From assembly GCA_900554215.1 (NCBI GenBank), contig USGG01000083.1:1-5475 (forward strand): a stretch of DNA of 5,475 nucleotides, in the 5' to 3' direction. Shown piece after piece: positions 1 to 5,468 of this stretch. Below the pieces are notes generated by a model. It was given only the letters and a program-made list of their open reading frames with translations. It was not told the origin of the DNA and ran no database searches. A program made the position numbers and the translations under genes. The stretch is from an uncultured Megasphaera sp. Its GTDB lineage: Bacteria > Bacillota > Negativicutes > Veillonellales > Megasphaeraceae. Positions within the stretch are counted from its first letter, which is position 1; every line of letters starts with the position of its first letter.

Positions 1-1205
1 ATGATGTACATCCAGTTCGTCTTATCTTCGCCCTGGAGAATACCAAAGATAAACAGGTCGAGGAGGCCGCCGGAGAAAGTCAGGCCTACGGCGATGTTCA
101 GCATGTGGGCGATCATGTAGGCTGCGCCGGCCAGGATGACCTGCACGTAAAACAGCAGGGGCGCAACGAAGAGGAAGGAAAATTCAATAGGTTCCGTAAT
201 CCCCGTGAGCATAGATGTCAGGGCTGCTGACAGCAGGAGGCCGCCGGCTACCTTTTTCTTTTCCGGCTTTGCCGTGCGGTACATCGCCAGAGCCGCGCCG
301 GGAAGGCCGAAGATCATGAAGATGAATTCGCCGGAGAAATACCTCGTCGCGTCGGCGCTGAAATGGGTGACATTCGGCGATGCCAGCTGGGCGAAGAAGA
401 TATTCTGGCCGCCCTGGACGAGGTTGCCGTCGATCATCATCGAGCCGCCGACGCCGGTTTGCCAGAAGGGCAGATAGAAGACGTGGTGCAGGCCGAAGGG
501 AATGAGGGCCCGCTTGATGATGCCGAAAATCAGGGTGCCGATATAGCCCGTGCCGGTGACGAGGCCGCCGAGGGCGAAGATGCCGTTTTGTACGACAGGC
601 CATATGAAGCACATGGCGATGCCGACGAACATGTAGACGACGGTGGAAATAATCGGGATGAAACGGGAGCCGCCGAAGAAGGACAGGGCGTTGGGCAGGA
701 CGATTTTATGATAGCGGTTGTGGAGCCAGGCGACGCCCAGACCGACGATGATGCCGCCGAATACGCCTTCCTGCAGGGACAAGATGCCGCAGACGTCGGC
801 AATCGTTCCTTCGAGAACACCGTCGGCAACAGAGCCGTCCGGCAGGATTTGTCCCGACAATTTCAATACGGCATTCGTAGAGGCGTGCATGACAAAGAAG
901 GAAATCATAGCCGCTAAGGCTGCAACTTCCTTTTCTTGCTTCGCCATGCCGATGGCGACGCCGACGGCAAAGATAATCGGCAGGTTGCCGAAGATGACGT
1001 TGCCGGCGCTGCTCATGACGGTGAGCAGCGAGTGCAGGAGCGTGCCGTCGCCGAGGGCGCCCTCCAGGCCGTAGGTCTGAATGGTCGTCGCGTTCGTGAA
1101 GGACGCGCCGATGCCGAGGAGCAGACCGGCAATAGGCAGGATGGCGACCGGCAGCATGAAGCTTCGGCCGATGGCCTGCAGCACGCTGAAAACTTGGTCT
1201 TTCAT
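1..1205 (-). CDS. ptsG: PTS glucose-family EIIC permease, C-terminal part off window
   Basis: This is the membrane permease (EIIC) of a sugar phosphotransferase system, which takes up and phosphorylates a hexose, most likely glucose, at the cytoplasmic membrane. I translated 401 residues from the ATG at 1205; no stop is reached before the left edge. The N-terminus (FSVLQAIGRSFMLPVAILP, residues 6-24) closely resembles Bacillus PtsG as I recall it. Family landmarks are GNLPIIFAVGVAIG (73-86), LIPFGLHH with the His pair at 240-241, FGLPGAALAMY (299-309) and GITEPIEFSFLFVAP (335-349), the EIIC signature. Many hydrophobic membrane segments are visible. The EIIB domain, with its phosphorylated Cys, and any EIIA domain would lie outside the window. 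The start is supported by AAGGAGG 7 nt upstream (1213-1219). The sugar could instead be GlcNAc, maltose or another glucoside; the symbol is by similarity only. Confidence 0.9.
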   Translation of the reverse strand, partial: MKDQVFSVLQAIGRSFMLPVAILPIAGLLLGIGASFTNATTIQTYGLEGALGDGTLLHSLLTVMSSAGNVIFGNLPIIFAVGVAIGMAKQEKEVAALAAMISFFVMHASTNAVLKLSGQILPDGSVADGVLEGTIADVCGILSLQEGVFGGIIVGLGVAWLHNRYHKIVLPNALSFFGGSRFIPIISTVVYMFVGIAMCFIWPVVQNGIFALGGLVTGTGYIGTLIFGIIKRALIPFGLHHVFYLPFWQTGVGGSMMIDGNLVQGGQNIFFAQLASPNVTHFSADATRYFSGEFIFMIFGLPGAALAMYRTAKPEKKKVAGGLLLSAALTSMLTGITEPIEFSFLFVAPLLFYVQVILAGAAYMIAHMLNIAVGLTFSGGLLDLFIFGILQGEDKTNWMYI

Positions 1206-1237
1206 ACGGATTCCTCCTTGGAATAGGGATATAAAAA

Positions 1238-1302
1238 ATGACAGAAATATCTACGCGGCCGTGCGGCTGCGAGGATGACAATATCGTGTTTATTGTATCA
1301 TA
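1238..1302 (-). promoter_or_regulatory. Candidate control region of the PTS permease gene
   Basis: This region lies between the flavodoxin terminator and the permease start. On the minus strand it holds possible -10 hexamers, TATGAT (1297-1302) and an overlapping TACAAT (1292-1297), but no good -35 at 16-18 bp. It also contains GATATTGTCAT (1275-1285), a looser copy GATATTTCTGTCAT (1238-1251), and an inverted relative ATGATACAATA (1291-1301). The weak -35 and the repeats suggest a regulated promoter, but the assignment is tentative. I saw no convincing antiterminator (RAT/terminator) structure such as controls ptsG in Bacillus. Confidence 0.3.
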
Positions 1303-1345
1303 TTCCATGAAACCTTTTCTATATGGTGAAGAGATTTCGGCATAA

Positions 1346-1384
1346 GAAAACAGCAGCGACTCTGCGGGAATCGCTGCTGTTTTC
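1346..1384 (-). terminator. Rho-independent terminator after the flavodoxin gene
   Basis: A perfect 14-bp inverted repeat (GAAAACAGCAGCGA / TCGCTGCTGTTTTC) surrounds an 11-nt loop. Read on the minus strand, the GC-rich stem ends in a short T-rich tail (TGTTTTCTTAT). It sits 44 bases past the flavodoxin stop and before the permease control region, so it separates the two same-strand units. The A-tract on the other side would also let it stop transcription on the plus strand. Confidence 0.85.
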
Positions 1385-1428
1385 GTTTTATATGTTAGAG
1401 AGGTATGAATGAACTTGAAAAGAGATGG

Positions 1429-1842
1429 TTATGCCTGCGCGGCGGCCTGGCCCAGCGCGGCGCATTCTTCGGCGTTGTTCGGCGTTTCGTTGACGATGGC
1501 GGTGCCGATGACAACCGCACCGGCGTCTTCCGTGCGCTGTTTCCAGACATCCATCCATTCGCCCGTGCCCCAACCGTACGAACCGAAGAGACCGACCTTT
1601 TTGCCGCTCAATTTAGGAAGCAGCTCTGCGAAGAATGGTTCAACGATCGTTTCTTCCAATTCTTCCGCGCCCATAGCTGGGCAGCCCAGCAAAATAACGT
1701 CCTTCGATGCAACGGCATCTACACTTGTATCTTCGAAACGAACCGATTCTACATCGGCGCCGGCAGCTTTGACGGCTGCTTCGATTTCCTGCGCCATGGC
1801 TTCTGTGTTGCCAGTGCCGCTCCAATATACGATTTCTACCAT
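1429..1842 (-). CDS. fld: Short-chain flavodoxin (Megasphaera elsdenii type)
   Basis: This is a soluble FMN protein that carries one electron at low potential between redox enzymes, replacing ferredoxin when iron is scarce in related anaerobes. It is 137 residues, the same length as M. elsdenii flavodoxin, and the whole sequence matches what I recall of that protein with scattered substitutions. The phosphate-binding loop is SGTGNTE (8-14). The second FMN loop is GCPAMGAEEL (53-62), with Gly58 and Glu60 kept, the segment that changes conformation on reduction. The third loop is GSYGWGTGEW (87-96), whose Trp91 stacks on the flavin in the M. elsdenii protein. AAGGAGG lies 7 nt before the ATG. 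The upstream DUF3793 gene ends only 13 bases before the start and its stop overlaps this ribosome-binding site, so the two are co-transcribed and probably translationally coupled. Confidence 0.97.
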   Translation of the reverse strand: MVEIVYWSGTGNTEAMAQEIEAAVKAAGADVESVRFEDTSVDAVASKDVILLGCPAMGAEELEETIVEPFFAELLPKLSGKKVGLFGSYGWGTGEWMDVWKQRTEDAGAVVIGTAIVNETPNNAEECAALGQAAAQA

Positions 1843-1855
1843 TATAAATTCCTCC

Positions 1856-2413
1856 TTATGCTACGATGAGTGATTCTAACGTTGTCCCAACGGCAAATCT
1901 GTTTATGTAGTCTTCCCGGCAGCAGCTGAACATTCGGAATATACGGGACGCTTTGTCGGCATCGCCGTAGACCTTCCAGTCGCCGCAGATTTTGGCGTGG
2001 TTCCCCTTGTGGGTAATGAAGCCGCATACATCTTCTAAGGGATATCCGAGAAAAATCCCGGACTCATGGGGAAAACAGCCGCCTTCGCGGAACCGGTCAG
2101 CCAGGTGGTCCAGCATGTGCTCCAGGACATCGCCGGCGGCGTAGCCGTACTGCGTTAAAAAGGCCATGACGGCCTGATTCTGCACGTAGGACGCGACCAT
2201 TGCCGGTCTGTATACATATAACAGGGTGCGTTTGGGACAGGCGTACAATATGCGGAAGTGAAGACCTTTTTGGTTATACATATGATTGTATTTATCAATT
2301 AATTTTTCGTAATCTGTTCGAGATTCCAAGCGGGGGAGGCAGAGAAGCGAGCCCATCTTTAATCCCGCTAAGGTAGGCGAACAGTGATTGACTAATATAG
2401 CATCGATATTCAT
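1856..2413 (-). CDS. DUF3793 family protein, upstream partner of flavodoxin
   Basis: This is a 185-residue soluble protein of unknown biochemical role. I recognise the DUF3793 pattern: an N-terminal CSPTLAGLKMGSLL (11-24), a central tyrosine-rich strand (RTLLYVYRP, 62-70), and the hallmark HESGIFLGYPLEDV followed by GFITHKG (116-137). The C-terminus has FSCCREDY (162-169). It holds eight cysteines (11, 25, 59, 113, 130, 143, 164, 165) but no classical CxxC or iron-sulfur spacing, and no signal peptide or membrane segment. As I recall, the family is frequent in anaerobic Firmicutes and often adjoins flavodoxin or iron-transport genes, so a redox- or iron-linked role is an inference. The ATG at 2413 is chosen because GGAGG lies 6 nt upstream. 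In-frame ATGs at 2434 and 2419 lack a usable ribosome-binding site, and the first lies only a few bases from the predicted transcript start. Confidence 0.85.
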   Translation of the reverse strand: MNIDAILVNHCSPTLAGLKMGSLLCLPRLESRTDYEKLIDKYNHMYNQKGLHFRILYACPKRTLLYVYRPAMVASYVQNQAVMAFLTQYGYAAGDVLEHMLDHLADRFREGGCFPHESGIFLGYPLEDVCGFITHKGNHAKICGDWKVYGDADKASRIFRMFSCCREDYINRFAVGTTLESLIVA

Positions 2414-2419
2414 GCGCAT

Positions 2420-2424
2420 CCTCC
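2420..2424 (-). promoter_or_regulatory. Ribosome-binding site that decides the DUF3793 start
   Basis: GGAGG on the minus strand ends 6 nt before the ATG at 2413, giving normal spacing. It directly abuts the alternative ATG at 2419 and lies downstream of the one at 2434. This is why the protein is annotated to begin MNIDAILVNH rather than seven residues earlier. Confidence 0.8.
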
Positions 2425-2445
2425 GTTTCGTCATTTGATGACTAT

Positions 2446-2474
2446 ATCATACCAATAATGAAAGTAAATGTCAA
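2446..2474 (-). promoter_or_regulatory. Strong sigma-A-type promoter of the DUF3793-flavodoxin operon
   Basis: On the minus strand a perfect TTGACA (2469-2474) is followed by a 17-bp spacer and TATGAT (2446-2451), one base off consensus. The region beyond the -35 (about 2475-2505) is almost pure A/T with an A-tract, resembling an UP element. Transcription would begin near 2439, leaving a leader of about 26 nt. A 13-bp palindrome GTCAT-TTG-ATGAC (2430-2442) covers the predicted start and could be an operator. Confidence 0.8.
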
Positions 2475-2547
2475 TATATAAATGATATATTTTTTCAATA
2501 TTAAACAAGAGAAAGGATGGCTGATAGCTATCTGTGCCGCGAGAGTA

Positions 2548-2553
2548 TATAAT
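2548..2553 (+). promoter_or_regulatory. Candidate -10 element for the thioesterase-MocR operon
   Basis: A perfect TATAAT lies 41 bases before the thioesterase start codon, in the divergent intergenic region. At 17-bp spacing the -35 position reads TAGCTA, a poor match, so the promoter may be weak or need an activator. Transcription would start near 2560, just before the hairpin at 2562-2576. Confidence 0.45.
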
Positions 2554-2561
2554 AAAGTAAA

Positions 2562-2576
2562 GCGCAGTATCTGCGC
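2562..2576 (+). other. Small GC hairpin at the predicted 5' end of the thioesterase mRNA
   Basis: GCGCAG-TAT-CTGCGC is a perfect 6-bp stem with a 3-nt loop. It lies a few bases upstream of the AAGGAGG ribosome-binding site and right where transcription from the TATAAT at 2548 would begin. A 5'-terminal stem-loop of this kind typically protects mRNA from decay. It has no following T-run, so it is not a terminator. Confidence 0.45.
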
Positions 2577-2593
2577 TGGAAGGAGGAATTTGC

Positions 2594-3001
2594 ATGACAC
2601 AGGAAACGACAGCCGTCGACACAAGCTGGTGCTTTGGCTGCGGAAAAGAGAATCCTATTGGGTTAAAATTAGATATGAAAGAGATAGACGGCGTGTGGAC
2701 GGCCTACTTTACGCCGAAGAAAGAGCATGAAAGCTACGGCGACCGCATGCACGGCGGGCTGACGAGCACCCTGCTGGACGAGGTCATGGGAGACTGCGTA
2801 TTCCGCAAGGCCGGCAGGCCTGCTTATACGGCAAAGCTGGAAATCCGCTTCCGCAGTGCCGTACGCATCGGCGAAACGGTCAAGGTAGAAGGATGGATTA
2901 CGTCGCACCGGGGCCGGCTGGTCACGGCCGAAGGGCGCGTCGTCCACGAAGACGGCTCTGTCGCCGCCGAAAGCTCGGCGAAGATGATGCTGGCGAAATA
3001 A
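2594..3001 (+). CDS. PaaI-like hotdog-fold acyl-CoA thioesterase
   Basis: This is a 135-residue single-domain protein, the normal size for a hotdog thioesterase, which hydrolyses acyl-CoA (or acyl carrier) thioesters in the cytoplasm as a dimer or tetramer. The N-terminus carries CFGCG-x-x-NPIGL (13-24), typical of one PaaI-like subgroup; its two cysteines could bind metal, but that is not shown. The catalytic region is MHGGLTSTLLDEVMG (52-66): the HGG turn at 53-55 and the acidic pair Asp62-Glu63 on the central helix. The strand KLEIRFRSAVRIGETV (81-96) is the usual hotdog pattern. The start is backed by AAGGAGG 7 nt upstream. The MocR gene follows after 22 bases, so the two are probably one transcript. 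The acyl substrate cannot be read from the sequence. Confidence 0.88.
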   Translation: MTQETTAVDTSWCFGCGKENPIGLKLDMKEIDGVWTAYFTPKKEHESYGDRMHGGLTSTLLDEVMGDCVFRKAGRPAYTAKLEIRFRSAVRIGETVKVEGWITSHRGRLVTAEGRVVHEDGSVAAESSAKMMLAK

Positions 3002-3023
3002 GCGCGGCAGAAAGGAGTCACTT

Positions 3024-4403
3024 ATGCCTGTCAATTCCTTTGAAACCTATCCCATGTCCTGGAAGCCGGCATGGAATAAGGAACGGCCCCTGTACCAATC
3101 GCTGGCGAAGCGTCTGGAAGACGACATCCGCTCCGGCGCGCTGCTGCCGGGGACGAAGCTGCCGCCGCAGCGGGAGCTGGCCGATTTTTTGGATATCAAC
3201 GTCAGCACCGTGTCGCAGGCCTTCCGCATCTGTTCGGATAAGGGCCTGCTGACCAGCGTGACCGGCAGCGGAACCTTTGTAGCTTACGACGCCATGACGA
3301 ATTTGTCCCTCGCCCCCGACGGGACGGAGCCCTTGGTTGAGCTGGCCTCGATGATGCCGGAGACGATCGCCGTCGACGGCGTCGTCGCGTCGCTGCAATC
3401 TATGCTGGCGGAGGAGAAGGCCCCAGCGTTCTTTCAATACGGCAGCGGCAGGGCGGCGTGGCGCAGACTGGCTGCCTTGGACTTGCTGCGCCGCGCCGGC
3501 GCAGTGGGAAAAGAAGGAGCCGTGGCGGCGAACGGCGGGCAAAACGCCATTGTTGCCTCCCTGCTGGCCCTGTGCCGTCCCGGAGACCGGCTGGGCGTAG
3601 ACCCCCTCGTGTATTCCGGCCTCAAGCAGGCCGCCAGGCTGCTGGGCGTGCGGCTGGTTCCCGTCGCGCAGGAGCAGGGCGAAATGAGCGCCGACGGCAT
3701 TCGCTATGCCGTGCAGAACCATCAAATCAAGGGGCTGTACGTCGTGCCGGATTTTCAGAATCCGACGGCTCACATCATGAGCGAACAGGGGCGCCGCACG
3801 ATAGCCCAGGCCGCCGAAGACGAAGGGCTGTTCATCATCGAAGACGGCGTAGCCCGGCTCATGGCCGCAGACCCGCTGCCGACGATTCAGTCCCTGGCGC
3901 CGGAGAGAACCTTTTTTATCCTCAGCCTGTCGAAGGTGCTGCTGCCGACGCTGCGCATGGCCTATATCCTTTCTCCCCCGGCCTATACTGATGCGCTGCA
4001 GGGCATCGTGCAGAGCCTGCACCTATCGCAGTCGGAACTGCTGGCGGAGCTGACGGCCCGTCTTCTCGTGTCCGGCGCGGCGGAGGCGCTGATTGCGGCC
4101 CGGCGGGAAGGGGCGGCTCGGAGAAACGCCATTGCTGAGGAAATCCTGAAGGGATATACGCTCTTAGGCAGTTCGGAATGCCTGAGCCGCTGGCTGGTCT
4201 TGCCGGAAGGGCTGACGGGGACGCAGGCGGAAGCCGAGGCGAGACGGCGGGGCGTAGCCGTATATGGCGACGCCCACTTTGCCGTCGGTCCTGCAAGCCG
4301 GCAGCACGGCCTGCGCCTGGCTGTGACTGCTCCGGCTGATGACGACGAACTGGCCGAGGGGCTGAGGCGGCTGAAATCCATATTGGATGATTGGCACCCG
4401 TAA
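3024..4403 (+). CDS. MocR/GntR-family regulator with aminotransferase-like PLP domain
   Basis: This is a DNA-binding regulator that probably senses pyridoxal phosphate or an amino compound reacting with it. Length (459 residues) is typical of the MocR subfamily. A winged-helix GntR domain spans about 21-88 (LPPQRELADFLDINVSTVSQAF, 46-67, is the recognition region; the wing is TGSGTFVA, 80-87). A short linker leads to a class I/II aminotransferase fold (about 105-455). PLP-site residues visible are GGQNAI (171-176), Asn246 in DFQNPT, Asp274 in IIEDG, the Schiff-base lysine Lys304 in SLSK, and the carboxylate-binding Arg431 in LRLAV. The common EDDY motif reads EDGV here, losing the usual tyrosine. 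AAAGGAG lies 6 nt before the ATG. Its stop codon overlaps a palindrome in front of the phzF-like gene, the likely target. The PLP lysine makes PLP binding likely; true aminotransferase activity is unlikely for this architecture. Confidence 0.93.
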   Translation: MPVNSFETYPMSWKPAWNKERPLYQSLAKRLEDDIRSGALLPGTKLPPQRELADFLDINVSTVSQAFRICSDKGLLTSVTGSGTFVAYDAMTNLSLAPDGTEPLVELASMMPETIAVDGVVASLQSMLAEEKAPAFFQYGSGRAAWRRLAALDLLRRAGAVGKEGAVAANGGQNAIVASLLALCRPGDRLGVDPLVYSGLKQAARLLGVRLVPVAQEQGEMSADGIRYAVQNHQIKGLYVVPDFQNPTAHIMSEQGRRTIAQAAEDEGLFIIEDGVARLMAADPLPTIQSLAPERTFFILSLSKVLLPTLRMAYILSPPAYTDALQGIVQSLHLSQSELLAELTARLLVSGAAEALIAARREGAARRNAIAEEILKGYTLLGSSECLSRWLVLPEGLTGTQAEAEARRRGVAVYGDAHFAVGPASRQHGLRLAVTAPADDDELAEGLRRLKSILDDWHP

Positions 4404-4434
4404 TTGTATGCCATACAATTTTCTCATTGTATGG
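4402..4434 (+). promoter_or_regulatory. Candidate MocR operator upstream of the phzF-like gene
   Basis: A perfect palindrome AATTGTATG-C-CATACAATT (4402-4420) begins inside the stop codon of the regulator gene. A third half-site ATTGTATG recurs at 4426-4433, in the same direction and 23 bp (about two helical turns) from the first. The palindrome abuts the -35 and the extra half-site falls inside the promoter spacer. Paired direct repeats with an inverted copy are the binding layout described for GabR-like MocR regulators. The palindrome plus TTTTCT could alternatively act as a weak terminator. Confidence 0.55.
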
Positions 4435-4450
4435 AAATTTCTCCTATACT
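4421..4450 (+). promoter_or_regulatory. Candidate promoter of the phzF-like gene
   Basis: TTCTCA (4421-4426, four of six -35 bases), an 18-bp spacer and TATACT (4445-4450, five of six -10 bases) would start transcription near 4457, leaving a leader of about 40 nt. The weak -35 and the operator half-site inside the spacer fit a promoter under regulator control. Confidence 0.5.
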
Positions 4451-4496
4451 ATGATGAATCTGTAAAGACAGTACAGAGCATGCAAAGGAGGGCTAT

Positions 4497-5273
4497 ATGA
4501 TGAAATGTTATGTTGTCGACGCCTTTACGAAAGAGGTGTTTAAGGGAAATCCGGCGGCAGTCTGCGTCATGGATTCGTGGATATCGGACGAACTCATGCA
4601 GCGCATTGCCATGGAAAACAACCTGTCCGAGACGGCCTTTACGGTCAAAGAAGGCGATGCCTACCGCCTGCGCTGGTTTACGCCGGGCGGCGAAATCGAC
4701 CTGTGCGGCCATGCTACGCTGGCGACGGCCTACGTGCTGGCTCATTTCATAGCGCCGCAAGAACAGGTATTCCGCTTTCAGACGCTGAGCGGCGAATTGG
4801 TCGTCTCGCAGGATGGCGAACGGCTGTCCATGGATTTTCCGGCCTACGAGATGAAGGAAGTGCCAGTAACGGATACTATGGCAGCGGTCATCGGCGCGCG
4901 GCCTGCGGCGGCGTATATGGGCCGGGACTTGGTCTGCGTCATGCCGGCGGAAGACGACGTGCGGCAGGCGAAGCCTGACATGGAAGGGATGAAATCCTTA
5001 GACGGACTGCTGCTGCATATTACGGCTCAGGGGACGGACTACGACTGCGTGAGCCGCAGCTTTGCGCCGAAGCTTAACGTTGCCGAGGACCCGGTCTGCG
5101 GCTCCGGCCATTGCCACATCGTGCCTATCTGGTCTAAAGCGCTGGGAAAAAAACAGATCAAGGCTTACCAAGCGTCGAAACGGGGCGGCGAGCTGTACTG
5201 CAGACTCGACGGCGACCGCGTGACCTTGGCAGGATACGCCTGCCTGTATTCCATAGCGGAGCTGAATGTGTAA
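4497..5273 (+). CDS. PhzF-family isomerase/epimerase
   Basis: This is a 258-residue member of the PhzF superfamily, which shares the two-lobed diaminopimelate-epimerase fold. Most members are uncharacterised; the founder isomerises a phenazine precursor. The first lobe opens with YVVDAFTKEVFKGNPAAV (5-22), carries the catalytic glutamate Glu45 in NNLSETAF, then RWFTPGGEIDLCGHATLA (59-76). The second lobe has SRSFAPKLNVAEDPVCGSGH (186-205). Here Cys70 and Cys201 both precede the glycine turns, as the two catalytic cysteines do in diaminopimelate epimerase; the second position is usually Thr in this family. There is no signal peptide. AAAGGAGGG precedes two adjacent ATGs; the second (4500) has slightly better spacing, so the protein may start one residue later. 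It is somewhat shorter than many PhzF relatives (about 280-300). It has its own promoter and terminator and is probably controlled by the upstream MocR regulator. Confidence 0.92.
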   Translation: MMKCYVVDAFTKEVFKGNPAAVCVMDSWISDELMQRIAMENNLSETAFTVKEGDAYRLRWFTPGGEIDLCGHATLATAYVLAHFIAPQEQVFRFQTLSGELVVSQDGERLSMDFPAYEMKEVPVTDTMAAVIGARPAAAYMGRDLVCVMPAEDDVRQAKPDMEGMKSLDGLLLHITAQGTDYDCVSRSFAPKLNVAEDPVCGSGHCHIVPIWSKALGKKQIKAYQASKRGGELYCRLDGDRVTLAGYACLYSIAELNV

Positions 5274-5288
5274 CACTGTGATATATAG

Positions 5289-5342
5289 AAACACCGCTGC
5301 AATTGAAAACATATATGTTTTCAATTGCAGCGGTGTTTTTTT
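5289..5342 (+). terminator. Long perfect Rho-independent terminator after the phzF-like gene
   Basis: A perfect palindrome with 25-bp arms (5289-5313 and 5314-5338, centre at 5313/5314) starts 15 bases past the stop codon and runs into seven T residues (5336-5342). The GC-rich base (ACACCGCTGC) sits next to the T-run as expected, while the tip is AT-rich. It is unusually long for a terminator. A-rich bases on the left side would allow some bidirectional action. Confidence 0.92.
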
Positions 5343-5459
5343 ACAGTATATTCTATATTTTAAGATTTTTACTGTATGTAAGAAAGTTAGTGTAAAATAA
5401 TTGTGGGAAAACTTTACTGCACAAAAGTGAAGAACATATAAAAAGAGAAGGAACTTCTT
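5343..5459. other. AT-rich non-coding stretch with short inverted repeats
   Basis: No gene is seen between the terminator and the edge promoter. The stretch is very AT-rich and holds TACAGTA / TACTGTA (5342-5348 and 5370-5376) and TTGTG / CACAA (5401-5405 and 5420-5424) as inverted pairs. These could be operator sites for the next gene but are short enough to occur by chance. Confidence 0.4.
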
Positions 5460-5468
5460 TGGTATAAT
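5460..5468 (+). promoter_or_regulatory. Extended -10 promoter for a gene beyond the right edge
   Basis: TGGTATAAT matches the extended -10 consensus TG-N-TATAAT exactly. No -35-like hexamer is seen at 16-18 bp upstream (that position is A-rich), which extended -10 promoters can tolerate. A small inverted repeat AGAAG-GAA-CTTCT (5446-5458) lies just upstream. The start of transcription would fall near the last base of the window, so the gene itself is not visible. Confidence 0.55.

Noticed and set aside
184..612. Open frames on both strands within the PTS permease gene (also 363-917 plus and 706-1308 minus)
   Set aside because: The frame encoding EIIC runs unbroken from 1205 to the left edge with many family motifs. 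The other frames give Arg-rich or low-complexity translations with no domain.
1254..1272. GC-rich inverted bases in the PTS permease leader as an antiterminator structure
   Set aside because: The best stem is only about 4 bp and is not followed by a T-run, so a GlcT-type RAT/terminator cannot be supported.
1405..1873. Two 154-residue plus-strand frames opposite the flavodoxin gene
   Set aside because: The minus strand encodes an unmistakable flavodoxin with its own ribosome-binding site. The plus-strand translations resemble nothing and start inside the terminator-proximal spacer.
2431..2730. Small frames across the divergent intergenic region (2431-2622 minus, 2482-2730 plus)
   Set aside because: They overlap strong promoter signals and a well-supported gene start, and lack ribosome-binding sites. 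Their translations look like AT-rich non-coding sequence.
3018..4022. 334-residue open frame on the minus strand opposite the regulator gene
   Set aside because: It mirrors a GC-rich gene with clear GntR and aminotransferase domains on the plus strand. The translation is rich in Arg, Gln, His and Gly with no recognisable domain, and no ribosome-binding site was found. It is an antisense shadow.
4460..4476. CTGTA-N7-TACAG in the phzF-like leader as an operator or attenuator
   Set aside because: Arms of only 5 bp with no T-run; too short to separate from chance, and no family match.
5401..5424. TTGTG...CACAA as a Rex operator
   Set aside because: Rex sites have the arms about 8 bp apart; here the gap is 14 bp and the inner bases do not match.
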